Positions 6,265 through 12,983 are shown, counted from the first letter of the stretch. The stretch is DNA of 19,910 nt from Sedimenticola sp. (GCA_030619405.1 JAUXBK010000016.1:1-19910), one strand, 5' to 3'. Notes: generated by a model from the letters alone, not told the origin. Program-made: numbers and translations.

Positions 6265-6486
6265 TTATGCAGCAGTATCAGGATTTTCTATCTGCTTTTC
6301 TAGCAGATCGCCGAGGGCCAGAACACTTTGCCTCGGGTAGAAGTTTCGGCCGTTGATTTTAGCAGGAGCGCCCAGGTAACCACACTGTCTCCAGCGCCAC
6401 AATGTCATATCGCTGCATTGGAAAAGAGCGCGCAGATTGGCAGTGGTGAAATAGGCTGAGTCTTGAAATTTCTCAGGAAGGAACAT
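6265..6486 (-). CDS. AlpA/excisionase-like helix-turn-helix protein
   Basis: This 73-residue protein has an N-terminal MerR-like HTH: YFTTANLRALFQCSDMTLWR then WRQCGYLGAPAKINGRNFYP. It matches the pattern of AlpA/Xis-type DNA-binding proteins (HTH helix, 'W' and 'P..i.gr.y' segment). In P4-like satellites and genomic islands such proteins activate integrase or assist excision. GGAG lies about 8 bases before ATG 6486. It stands between the replication-like gene and the integrase operon, the usual control position. It appears intact. Confidence 0.75.
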   Translation of the reverse strand: MFLPEKFQDSAYFTTANLRALFQCSDMTLWRWRQCGYLGAPAKINGRNFYPRQSVLALGDLLEKQIENPDTAA

Positions 6487-6555
6487 TGCCGTTCTCCATT
6501 GGTTTGAAGTTCGGCTATAGTGTCAATCAAGTTACAACATGTTGCCATTAAAATG

Positions 6556-6587
6556 ATATGGCAAAATAAAAAACAACTTTGCCATAT
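6556..6587 (-). terminator. hairpin at the 3' end of the integrase operon
   Basis: ATATGGCAAA (6556-6565) and TTTGCCATAT (6578-6587) form a perfect 10-bp stem with a 12-nt T-rich loop on the minus strand. It directly abuts the TAA of the gene at 6588-7031. The following T-run is weak. Confidence 0.5.
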
Positions 6588-7031
6588 TTATTTATCCAAT
6601 AGCGGATCACTGGGTTTTTGACCTAATCCTGCTAGAAACCACTCAACATATTGTTCGTGTTCTTTGAAAATTTTCTGAATCCTTGCAGGATCTTTTTTGC
6701 CATATTCGGCCGCCAATAAGCACTGTGCTTTATATGGTTTTACATCGTTTTTTAATAATATTGAATATCTGACCGCAATCGTTATTTTATGGCCTATGTC
6801 TTCCTTGGGCCCTCGCTTTTTATTGCGCAAATAGAAAACGGAATTTGGATCTTCACCTTGGCTAATATCTAAAAGGCAGTTCGATAAATAATTATTCAAT
6901 GGTTCAGGCAGGGGAGACGCCTCGATGAGCATATCAGAGGCCAATCTTAAAATTGTTTTTGCGGTCACCACGTTGCCGTCTTTCGCCAGTTTTATCATGC
7001 CTTCCAGAGTATGATCTTCGGAGGTATTCAT
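6588..7031 (-). CDS. hypothetical protein coupled to the integrase
   Basis: I do not recognise a defined function for this 147-residue product. It is largely helical and charged, with a middle segment LRNKKRGPKEDIGHKITIAV and an HTH-like part (KAQCLLAAEYGKKDPARIQK, IFKEHEQYV). Its ATG overlaps the stop of the integrase gene by 3 bases (ATGA), so translation of the two was coupled. I recall similar small proteins downstream of integrases in gammaproteobacterial islands. A DNA-binding role in recombination control is possible but unproven. Confidence 0.6.
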   Translation of the reverse strand: MNTSEDHTLEGMIKLAKDGNVVTAKTILRLASDMLIEASPLPEPLNNYLSNCLLDISQGEDPNSVFYLRNKKRGPKEDIGHKITIAVRYSILLKNDVKPYKAQCLLAAEYGKKDPARIQKIFKEHEQYVEWFLAGLGQKPSDPLLDK

Positions 7032-7516
7032 GTTTTCTTGGCATTGGTCTTGAGCAGAGCCACCACATGGTCTGCCCAGCTGTCCAATGGTTGGCGCCGC
7101 TCTTCAAGGTACAGGGCCCGATTGTAGACACCAGCAACCCCCGATCTATGGCCGCTTATGTGGTTTACGATGGCTTCAACGATGTGGGGTTGTGTCCCCA
7201 TCTCGTTCATACCTGTAACCATCGTTCGTCTGAGGTCATGGAGTCGCCAGGGCTCGATTCCTGCGCGGCCGTCCAGCCTTTGCTTCGATCTGGACCACCC
7301 GGAAAACGGATTGCCTGTGCAGGTGAAGACATAGCCGGATTTCCCGATCACCTCCTGGAGTGCCTTCTGTGATTGGATGATTCCTATCACTGGATCTGAG
7401 AGCAGGACCACGTGCGGCAGCTTGTTTTTGGTGCGGCTGGCGGGGATCTCCCATGTCTTGCCGATCAGGTCCAGCTCGGACCACTGCATTCCGGCCACCT
7501 CTGATCGCCGCTGCCC
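7028..7516 (-). pseudogene. tyrosine recombinase (integrase), N-terminally truncated
   Basis: The catalytic half is readable: GQRRSEVAGMQWSEL (box I arginine), the lysine region SRTKNKLPHVVLL, box II WRLHDLRRTM, then VNHISGHRSGVAGVYNRALY with the histidine and the tyrosine nucleophile. All key catalytic residues are present. The arm-binding and core-binding N-terminal domains (normally more than 200 residues) are missing. Homology stops at GQ near 7516, and upstream codons (LFRFERKK) do not fit the family. A GTG at 7498 could start a short product but has no context. The break coincides with the repeat block at 7517-7992. This was probably the integrase of the island next to tRNA-Pro. Confidence 0.85.
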
Positions 7517-7640
7517 CTTTTTTCGTTCAAATCTGAAAAGCGAAAGAGGTCTCGTGCAAAGGAAAACAAGCTATTGCTGTCTGTCTGGGCATCCTGAATG
7601 GAGAGTCGTGCCTCCGAACGAGATTAAAAAAATCAAAACC
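7517..7640. other. non-coding, degenerate copy of the repeat interior
   Basis: This stretch joins the broken integrase to the first intact repeat. Bases around 7550-7618 (tctcgtgcaaagg, attgctg, gtgcctccgaacgaga) align loosely with 7650-7740 (tctcgcgcaaag, attgctg, gtgccaccgaagaga), suggesting an old tandem duplication with a period near 110 bp. Confidence 0.35.
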
Positions 7641-7679
7641 CAAAAAGCATTCTCGCGCAAAGACGCAAAGGCGCAAAGG
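7626..7679 (+). repeat. GCGCAAAGACGC repeat, copy 1 (left arm of pair A)
   Basis: It begins with AAAAAATCAAAACCC, then AAGCATTCTCGCGCAAAGAC followed by GCAAAGGCGCAAAGG. Its inverted partner is at 7940-7992, and related copies are at 18035-18085 and 18290-18335. All four share the GCATTCTCGCGCAAAGACGC core. Confidence 0.85.
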
Positions 7680-7939
7680 AAAAACAAAAAAAATTGCTGC
7701 CAGCTTGTGTGACCTGTAGCTGTAACTGTGCCACCGAAGAGAACCTCAAGCACATACCACCATTCACTTACCGAATTATCGCGGAAGTGCTTCCGCTGTT
7801 ATCCGCTTGATCAGGCAACCGATGGTCGCAGAATCTATGCCTCCATGTAGCCGGTGATCAGCATGGCCGCTGTTCGATGGCACAGGTGCCGGTAAAAAAC
7901 AGAGGGACAGAAAACAATCATTTTTTGTTTTTTTGGTTT

Positions 7940-7992
7940 CCTTTGCGCCTTTGCGTCTTTGCGCGAGAATGCTTTTGATTTTAAGGTTTTGA
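7940..7992 (-). repeat. GCGCAAAGACGC repeat, copy 2 (right arm of pair A)
   Basis: This is the reverse complement of copy 1, extended by AAAACCTTAAAATC at its outer end. About 260 bp separate it from copy 1, with no gene in between. Its outer end supplies the last codons and the TAA stop of the minus-strand membrane-protein gene at 7981. Confidence 0.85.
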
Positions 7993-8880
7993 TCCGAATC
8001 TCAGGTGGTGGGCGACCAGCCGGGTCATCAGCCACAGCATGGCGAGGGGGATCAGCAGGGTCTCCAGGACGAATACGGCGATCTGGATCACCACCTGGTG
8101 GCTCACCCGGTCGGCGATGCGGGTGGCTTCCTCGATATAACTGTCGAACTTGCGGCTGATGGTGCTGTAGCCGATCATCTCTTCAGACAGCCTGCCAATG
8201 GTGTCGGCAAACGCTTCCATGCACTCGGTTACCCCGTCGCAGCTGGAAGAGGCCGGGGGGCTTCCCTCCACCACACTCTCCATCTCCAGATTCATTTCGG
8301 CCAGCCGGTCCCGGGCCTGTGTCAGCTGGCTGCTGGATGCCTGGTACTCTTTCTGCACCAGCTGTGTGTCGTGGATCAGCTGTACCAGCAGGGGAGTGAT
8401 GATGGTGTAGAGCAGCAGCGCCAGAAAGACTACCAGGCCCTTGTGCAGAGCGTCACCCAGGCCGGTCAACCAGGCCCCTCCAGCCCTTCTCAATCCGTAC
8501 CCCAGAGCGTATAGGGCGATCATCGACCAGAGCAGGCCCTCTCCGAAAAGCAGCCCGCCAACCAGGCGCAGGGTCCAGAAAACGGTAGCGGCTACCAGCA
8601 TTACCAGCGAGAAACGCTCGATGAGGTCATTTACCGGGTCCAGAATCTCTCCGGGAGAGAGGGTGGCGCTGACGCCGAAGGTAAAGCCGATCTCCGCATT
8701 CTGGATGACCGAGATCACCGCGTTGATACCGCGGGCGACGGCAAAGGCCTCCAGGGTCCGCTCGGATGTCTGATCGATATAGTGAAGGGCCCGCTCTGGA
8801 TAGTCCCAAGTGTAGAAAGAGATGGCCAGGGTGAGCAGCAGCAGGCCGATGACGGCCTCTCTGGTGGTGATCAGGTGCAT
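7981..8880 (-). CDS. membrane protein of unknown function
   Basis: I do not recognise this 299-residue protein. It has an N-terminal membrane segment (VIGLLLLTLAISFYTW, about 10-25), a hydrophobic region around 90-130 (LVMLVAATVFWTLRL, LLWSMIALYALGYGL), another near 148-165 (GLVVFLALLLYTIITPLL), a helical coiled-coil-like soluble stretch (about 170-215) with two cysteines at SSCDGVTEC, and a last membrane segment near 265-287. That arrangement suggests an inner-membrane protein with a periplasmic coiled-coil loop. The ATG at 8880 lacks a clear ribosome-binding site. Its final residues SKP and the stop lie within repeat copy 2, so the original C-terminus may have been altered by repeat insertion. 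Confidence 0.8.
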   Translation of the reverse strand: MHLITTREAVIGLLLLTLAISFYTWDYPERALHYIDQTSERTLEAFAVARGINAVISVIQNAEIGFTFGVSATLSPGEILDPVNDLIERFSLVMLVAATVFWTLRLVGGLLFGEGLLWSMIALYALGYGLRRAGGAWLTGLGDALHKGLVVFLALLLYTIITPLLVQLIHDTQLVQKEYQASSSQLTQARDRLAEMNLEMESVVEGSPPASSSCDGVTECMEAFADTIGRLSEEMIGYSTISRKFDSYIEEATRIADRVSHQVVIQIAVFVLETLLIPLAMLWLMTRLVAHHLRFGSKP

Positions 8881-9019
8881 ACCGGCGACAGCGGTTCAGC
8901 GGGTTGCCCGAGAAGGCGTCGACTTGCGTTCAAAGGTGCAACGGGGTGAAGTAGAGACAGTATCTCGTTCATGCTGTCACACAGGCTATCGTAAAAATCA
9001 AAAGAGGTAAAATCAAAGA

Positions 9020-9325
9020 TTGGACGGAACGCTCATACTGGAAATGGGTAACGGTACGGCATCTGAACGGAGTGCGGCTGTGTGGCACGTCTACATGGTC
9101 GAGTGTGCCGACGGTACCTTCTATACCGGGGTGGCGACGGATATCGAGGCCCGGGTCGTCCGGCATAACCTGGGGAAAGGGGCGAAATACACTCGGGGCC
9201 GGCGGCCGGTACGGCTGGTCTACCGGGAACGACTCGACGGGCGGGGGGACGCGTTGCGCCGGGAACATGAGATCAAGCAGTTGCCACGGCAGCGGAAGCG
9301 GGCATTGATCAAAGCGGCTGGCTAA
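9020..9325 (+). CDS. GIY-YIG nuclease-fold protein (UPF0213/YhbQ-like)
   Basis: This is a small single-domain GIY-YIG protein. The motif appears as VYMVECADGTFYTGVATDIE, followed by the conserved arginine/histidine helix (RVVRHNLGKGAKYTRGRRPV) and RREHEIKQLPRQRKRALI. These match the YhbQ/UPF0213 family, whose cellular substrate is uncertain; DNA-repair-type endonuclease activity is reported for relatives. The reading starts at TTG 9020, preceded by GAGGTAA. An in-frame ATG at 9044 also keeps the whole domain but has a weaker site. It is transcribed divergently from the membrane-protein gene. Confidence 0.88.
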   Translation: MDGTLILEMGNGTASERSAAVWHVYMVECADGTFYTGVATDIEARVVRHNLGKGAKYTRGRRPVRLVYRERLDGRGDALRREHEIKQLPRQRKRALIKAAG

Positions 9326-9338
9326 TCAAACATACCCT

Positions 9339-9458
9339 ATCCGGATGTAACCGTTCACTCCCCCCAGTATGTAGGTGCGAATTTATTCGCACTTGGCCGA
9401 ATGAATTCGGCCCTACAGCGTGGATCCGACGCAGGGGTCTGAACGGTTACATCCGGAT
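9339..9458. repeat. nested inverted-repeat element with double hairpin
   Basis: The outer arms ATCCGGATGTAACCGTTCA (9339-9357) and TGAACGGTTACATCCGGAT (9440-9458) are perfect reverse complements. Inside, GTAG (9371) and CTAC (9413) close two hairpins: GTGCGAAT-TT-ATTCGCAC (9375-9392) and GGCCGAAT-GA-ATTCGGCC (9395-9412). Drawn out it is a three-way junction. The inner part resembles a dispersed repeat family of environmental bacteria (recalled). It lies between convergent genes. Confidence 0.8.
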
Positions 9459-9480
9459 GCGGTGAGTGCCTCACCGCATC
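9456..9480 (-). terminator. hairpin at the 3' end of the SprT-like gene
   Basis: GATGCGGTGAG (9456-9466), TGC, CTCACCGCATC (9470-9480) is a perfect 11-bp stem. It overlaps the TGA of the minus-strand gene ending at 9479. There is no strong T-run, so it may act as an mRNA-end stabiliser or a weak terminator. Confidence 0.55.
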
Positions 9481-10006
9481 ACCTTGAGCCACGGTTTGTG
9501 GTCAGTGACTGACCACAGCTGCGACAGTAGTAACGCTGACCCCTCAGCACCCGGTTATGCCTGATACTGGTCAGGAGGTGTTGGCGGCAACCGCAGCGGT
9601 ATTCAAATCGCTTCAACTTACGGGTGGGGACACGGCTGGTGTCATATTCGTGGCAGCGTCTCGCATCCGCACCGAAAAAAGCCATTACCGCCTGCCACTC
9701 CCGACCATGAGGGCGTATCCTATTTCCATACAGGATGCGGGCCACCACATGGGCCACTTCGTGGGCTACCGTCTGGGCCAGAAAGTGGCTTTGGTTTTCC
9801 ATCAGGAGTTGGTCGTTGTAACGGATCAGCGGTCTCCCCTGCCGCCGGAAGTAAGCCAGCCCGGCGCTACGCCCCTTCAGGTCGAAGCGGACATCGACCG
9901 ATGGCATGGGGCTGGAAAAGTGCCGGCTCGCCTGCCTCAGGAGAGCGAGGGTCCGGTACTGGACCAGATCGTGGAGCGAAGGTTGTTTGATTCCTGGTCT
10001 GTTCAT
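9479..10006 (-). CDS. SprT-like zinc metalloprotease-fold protein
   Basis: This 175-residue protein has the zinc-binding motif HEVAH (H82, E83, H86), a third ligand candidate in RIRPHGREWQ (H100), and a C-terminal zinc ribbon built from YRCGC and YYCRSCGQ. This is the SprT layout: an N-terminal metalloprotease-like domain plus a zinc ribbon. Eukaryotic Spartan relatives degrade DNA-protein crosslinks; the role of bacterial SprT is not settled. ATG 10006 is divergent from the DUF883-like gene at 10085 across a 78-bp shared promoter region. Confidence 0.9.
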   Translation of the reverse strand: MNRPGIKQPSLHDLVQYRTLALLRQASRHFSSPMPSVDVRFDLKGRSAGLAYFRRQGRPLIRYNDQLLMENQSHFLAQTVAHEVAHVVARILYGNRIRPHGREWQAVMAFFGADARRCHEYDTSRVPTRKLKRFEYRCGCRQHLLTSIRHNRVLRGQRYYCRSCGQSLTTNRGSR

Positions 10007-10084
10007 GGACAGAGCAACGATCTGTATGAAATACTCATTTCAACACTATATCTTATGCGCAAGACGGCATGAAGGAGAACGGTC

Positions 10085-10438
10085 ATGACTGGAAGAGGCA
10101 CAGGTTCACAATCTTCAGATGCGGGGCGGTTGGAGGAAGAGATATCTGCCCTCAAATCCGATGTGGCGAAGTTGAGGGAAGACATCGGTGCGGTAGCTGA
10201 TGCCCTGAAGGATATCGCCGGAGAGTTTACCGGCAGTGCCCGTGGCAAGGTGAATGAACGGGTTGCTCAGGCCCGGGAAAAGGTGGGGGAGCAGGTGGAG
10301 CAGGCATCGGCTGCCGGTAAGGCAGCTGTCGGTGAACTGGGGGAGAGGGTCTCCCAGCGACCGATTGCTAGTCTGGTGACGGCTGCCACCGTCGGCTTCA
10401 TCCTGGCCAAGCTGCTCGATCTCGGGGGGCGTCGCTGA
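10085..10438 (+). CDS. DUF883/ElaB-YqjD-type membrane-anchored protein
   Basis: This 117-residue protein has a long N-terminal helical part rich in heptad-like charge (LEEEISALKSDVAKLREDIG, KVNERVAQAREKVGEQVEQA) and one C-terminal membrane segment (PIASLVTAATVGFILAKLLD) ending in arginines. This is the YqjD/ElaB plan. In E. coli those proteins tether ribosomes to the inner membrane in stationary phase. AAGGAG precedes ATG 10085 well. It opens a run of four genes that overlap one another. Confidence 0.85.
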   Translation: MTGRGTGSQSSDAGRLEEEISALKSDVAKLREDIGAVADALKDIAGEFTGSARGKVNERVAQAREKVGEQVEQASAAGKAAVGELGERVSQRPIASLVTAATVGFILAKLLDLGGRR

Positions 10439-10719
10439 ACAGCCTCTCCGAACTGCTGATCGCCGTTGCCGACCTGCTGGAGGCAGAGGGGCGATTGCTC
10501 CGTTACTGGTCGTTCAGGCTGACAGTCACCCTGGGCCTGGTCATCGTTGCGGGGCTGGGGGCGGTGACCGGAGTTGCTTTTCTGATCGTCGCTGCCTGGC
10601 TCTACTGCTCCTCGCTCTGGGGTCAGGTAGCAGGTGCCTTGGCGGTTGGTGTTGGTTCCATTTTCATAGCCGGGATTACCTTATGGGTATTATGGATAGC
10701 AGCACGTCGGATCAGTTGA
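10435..10719 (+). CDS. YqjE/phage-holin-superfamily-like membrane protein
   Basis: The product has an amphipathic N-terminus (SLSELLIAVADLLEAEGRLL) and two membrane helices (VTLGLVIVAGLGAVTGVAFLI and a segment around VAGALAVGVGSIFIAGITLW), as in YqjE proteins that follow YqjD. The frame has no ATG. CTG at 10435 overlaps the previous stop (CTGA), suggesting coupled translation, but TTG at 10495 is the next option and would remove the N-terminal helix. I prefer the CTG because the helix is family-typical; the start is uncertain. Confidence 0.65.
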   Translation: MNSLSELLIAVADLLEAEGRLLRYWSFRLTVTLGLVIVAGLGAVTGVAFLIVAAWLYCSSLWGQVAGALAVGVGSIFIAGITLWVLWIAARRIS

Positions 10720-10937
10720 GTGTGGAGCAGGCCAAACAGCGTCTGCGGGAGATCTCCCGTGGCATGGGGCCGGCTGGCTGGATCAGGGACAACCCGCTGG
10801 ATGCGCTGGTGATCGCCTTCAGTGCCGGCCTGCTGGCCGGTGCTGAGCCGAGGGCACGCGCACCTCTGGCAGAGGCGCTCTCGCGCATACTCTCCGAGGG
10901 TCTGGTTGCCTCCGCAATGGAACCTAGGGAACGCTGA
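10683..10937 (+). CDS. small conserved protein of the YqjD-YqjE cluster
   Basis: The 84-residue product reads LSVEQAKQRLREISRGMG, then WIRDNPLDALVIAFSAGLLA and a helical end (ARAPLAEALSRILSEGL). It has a single moderately hydrophobic stretch and no motif I can assign to a reaction. It overlaps the YqjE-like gene by 37 bases (or 28 if ATG 10692 is the start), and its TGA overlaps the ATG of the next gene. Its position matches the third small gene often found with yqjDE. Confidence 0.65.
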   Translation: MGIMDSSTSDQLSVEQAKQRLREISRGMGPAGWIRDNPLDALVIAFSAGLLAGAEPRARAPLAEALSRILSEGLVASAMEPRER

Positions 10938-12907
10938 TGCGGCGTCAGGCACCACAGATAGAGGTAATCCCCGCACGGAATGTGGGGCCTGACCATCCAG
11001 AGCCGGTGCACCGATCCGGGTGGCGGAGACCATTCGTCTTCCTGCTGGTCTTTTTCGTGGTTGCCGCAGCGGGCCTCTACTGGGACTTTCAGCGCCCGCC
11101 ACTCTACCGCAGCAGTGCCTCCATTCTCACCGTTGCCCTGCCGGATGTAGACCAGCATAGTCAGGAGGCAGACCCTCAGCATGTGGCCATTCAACGCCAG
11201 CTGTTGCTGGGACAGCCGCTGCTGGAGGCGGCGCTGCAGCGGTTGGCCGGTGACGACAGTGGAAGTGGTCTCTCCCTCCCATCCATCGATCGGCTGCAGG
11301 GAATGCTGTCGGTGGTTCCGGTCCCGGAAACCAATCTGCTGCAGCTGCGTGCGGAGGGTTCAGACCCGAAACGGCTCAGCCGGCTGGTCAACAGCTTGAT
11401 AGACAGCTACCTGGAGTTGCGGGAGAGAAAGATCAGGGAAGCCACAGGGGAGACCACTGCGGCACTGCGACAGCAGTATGAAGAGATCGGTGACAAGATC
11501 ACCCGCAAGCGGGAAGAGCTGGACCGGTTCCGCCGGGACAACGATATCCTGAGCATCGGCCGTGATGAAAACCAGGCAGTGGCCCGGCTCAAGGGGTTGA
11601 ACCAGTCGTTGAATGATGCCAGTGAAGAAGAGGTGAAGGCCCAGGCCCGGCTGGATGCGATCAAGGCAGCCGCCGCGCGGGGTGACGCGGTGGTTCCGGA
11701 TCAGGATAAGCGCGCTCTGGCCCAGCTGCAGAAGCGGGCGCAGGAGCTGCGTGAGCAACTGGCCGAGCTGGACCATCGCTATACGCGGGATTTCCTTGCC
11801 CTGGAACCCAGTTTGAAGGTGATACCGGAACAACTGGCTGCGATCGAGAAGAAGATCGGGCAGCAACTGACCTATGGCCGTAATATCGTACTGTCCGATG
11901 CAAAACAGGACTCTGCCGCCGCACGGCAGGCGGTGAGGGAGCTGCGACGGCAGATACAGGAGCACAAGAGTAAGGCTTCAGAATTCACCCGCCGCTTTGC
12001 CGAGCACGAGGCGCTGCAGGAGGACCTGGCACGGCTGGAAGAGCTGTATCGCACCACCGAGGAACGGCTGGTGCAGATCGAGGTGGAGAAGCGGGAGAAG
12101 TTCCCCCAGGTTGAGGTGGTGGAACGGGCCTTCCCGCCGGAACGGCCGATAAGCCCGCCCTATCTGCGCGATGCCGGAATCGTGCTGGCGGTGGCATTGT
12201 TGATCGCACTGTTCGTGGTCTGGCTGGTGGAGTATCTGTCGCCAAAACGGCCGCTGGAGCGGTCCGGGTTGACCGAAGTGCGGATATTTCCTGAGGGCAG
12301 GGGCCCGGTCCTGGAGCAGGGAGTGGTGCGCCAGCGATTGAACGGCGGTGCCCCGGCAGGGGTACCCGCATCGGCGCTACAGGCCCCACAGCCCCGCGAA
12401 CTCACCAGGGACGAGGTGAAGGCACTGTTTCAAGCCGCAGATGTTGCGGGCAGGCAGCTGATTGCGCTCCTGCTCAGCGGGGTGACCCTGGATGAGCTCA
12501 TTCGCATCGAAGGGGGGGATATCGATCCGGAGCAGGGGCGGGTGACGATTTCAGGCCGTGACGAAAGAGTGCTCGAACTCCCCGCCGGCCTGCCGAATGC
12601 GTTCCGGGTGGAGGAGGGGATCCCGGCCTGGCGAAAGGAGGGGGAGGAGCCGGAGACCCAGGAGCTGGATGCACACCTCTACCTGGCGGCGGTGGATGCC
12701 GGCCTGCAGGGGCCGGAGCAGATCGACACCCGGGCCCTCCGCTACACCTACATTGCCTACCTGGTGTGCCAGGGGATACGCCTGTCGGAACTGGGACAGG
12801 TTGTCGGCCGGATCCCGACCCGGGAGCTGGCCGCCTATGGGGCCCTGTCCCCGCCCGGGGCCGGACGATCGATCGGGGAGATCGACCTCGACTACCCGAT
12901 TGGGTGA
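10937..12907 (+). CDS. GumC/Wzz-type chain-length protein with C-terminal integrase-like domain
   Basis: The first 440 residues follow the polysaccharide co-polymerase plan: a cytoplasmic tail, a first membrane segment (FVFLLVFFVVAAAGLYW, about 32-48), a Wzz-type periplasmic domain (LYRSSASILTV; DPKRLSRLVNSLIDSYLELR), a long coiled coil (about 150-390), FPQVEVVERAFPPERPISPP, and a second membrane segment (about 410-435). From about 487 a second domain looks like the catalytic core of a tyrosine recombinase (LTRDEVKALFQAADVAGRQL, ALLLSGVTLDELIRIEGGDI, DTRALRYTYIAYLVCQGIRL, SELGQVVGRIPTRELAAYG). Box I arginine is threonine (T517) and the HxxR histidine is arginine (R599), while R602 and Y634 remain, so it is probably inactive as a recombinase. 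It would face the cytoplasm. The gene is coupled (TGATG) to the YqjDE-like genes. No Wzc-type kinase domain is seen. Confidence 0.85.
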   Translation: MRRQAPQIEVIPARNVGPDHPEPVHRSGWRRPFVFLLVFFVVAAAGLYWDFQRPPLYRSSASILTVALPDVDQHSQEADPQHVAIQRQLLLGQPLLEAALQRLAGDDSGSGLSLPSIDRLQGMLSVVPVPETNLLQLRAEGSDPKRLSRLVNSLIDSYLELRERKIREATGETTAALRQQYEEIGDKITRKREELDRFRRDNDILSIGRDENQAVARLKGLNQSLNDASEEEVKAQARLDAIKAAAARGDAVVPDQDKRALAQLQKRAQELREQLAELDHRYTRDFLALEPSLKVIPEQLAAIEKKIGQQLTYGRNIVLSDAKQDSAAARQAVRELRRQIQEHKSKASEFTRRFAEHEALQEDLARLEELYRTTEERLVQIEVEKREKFPQVEVVERAFPPERPISPPYLRDAGIVLAVALLIALFVVWLVEYLSPKRPLERSGLTEVRIFPEGRGPVLEQGVVRQRLNGGAPAGVPASALQAPQPRELTRDEVKALFQAADVAGRQLIALLLSGVTLDELIRIEGGDIDPEQGRVTISGRDERVLELPAGLPNAFRVEEGIPAWRKEGEEPETQELDAHLYLAAVDAGLQGPEQIDTRALRYTYIAYLVCQGIRLSELGQVVGRIPTRELAAYGALSPPGAGRSIGEIDLDYPIG

Positions 12908-12923
12908 TTTGGAAGTTAGTGGG

Positions 12924-12944
12924 AGCCAGGGGTATATCCTGGCT
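12924..12944 (+). terminator. weak terminator-like hairpin after the GumC-like gene
   Basis: AGCCAGG (12924-12930), a 7-nt loop and CCTGGCT (12938-12944) are followed by a pyrimidine-rich stretch without a clean T-run. It separates the envelope cluster from the ribosomal-protein promoter. Confidence 0.45.
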
Positions 12945-12954
12945 TCTATCTTGC

Positions 12955-12983
12955 TTGCAGATTCCAACCGGCCCCTGTAGAAT
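12955..12983 (+). promoter_or_regulatory. sigma70-type promoter of the rpsF operon
   Basis: TTGCAG (12955-12960), exactly 17 bp, and TAGAAT (12978-12983) give a good housekeeping promoter. The leader to rpsF is then about 90 nt. Confidence 0.75.

Noticed and set aside
7571..8035. Short frames reading FSRKDAKAQR or CAFASLREN
   Set aside because: These peptides are translations of the GCGCAAAGACGC repeat, a known source of spurious gene calls. The same applies to 18264-18530.
7500..8100. Right-hand copy of the tRNA-Pro 3' end (attR)
   Set aside because: I looked for CGCCCGGACCA-like sequence near the integrase remnant and found none.
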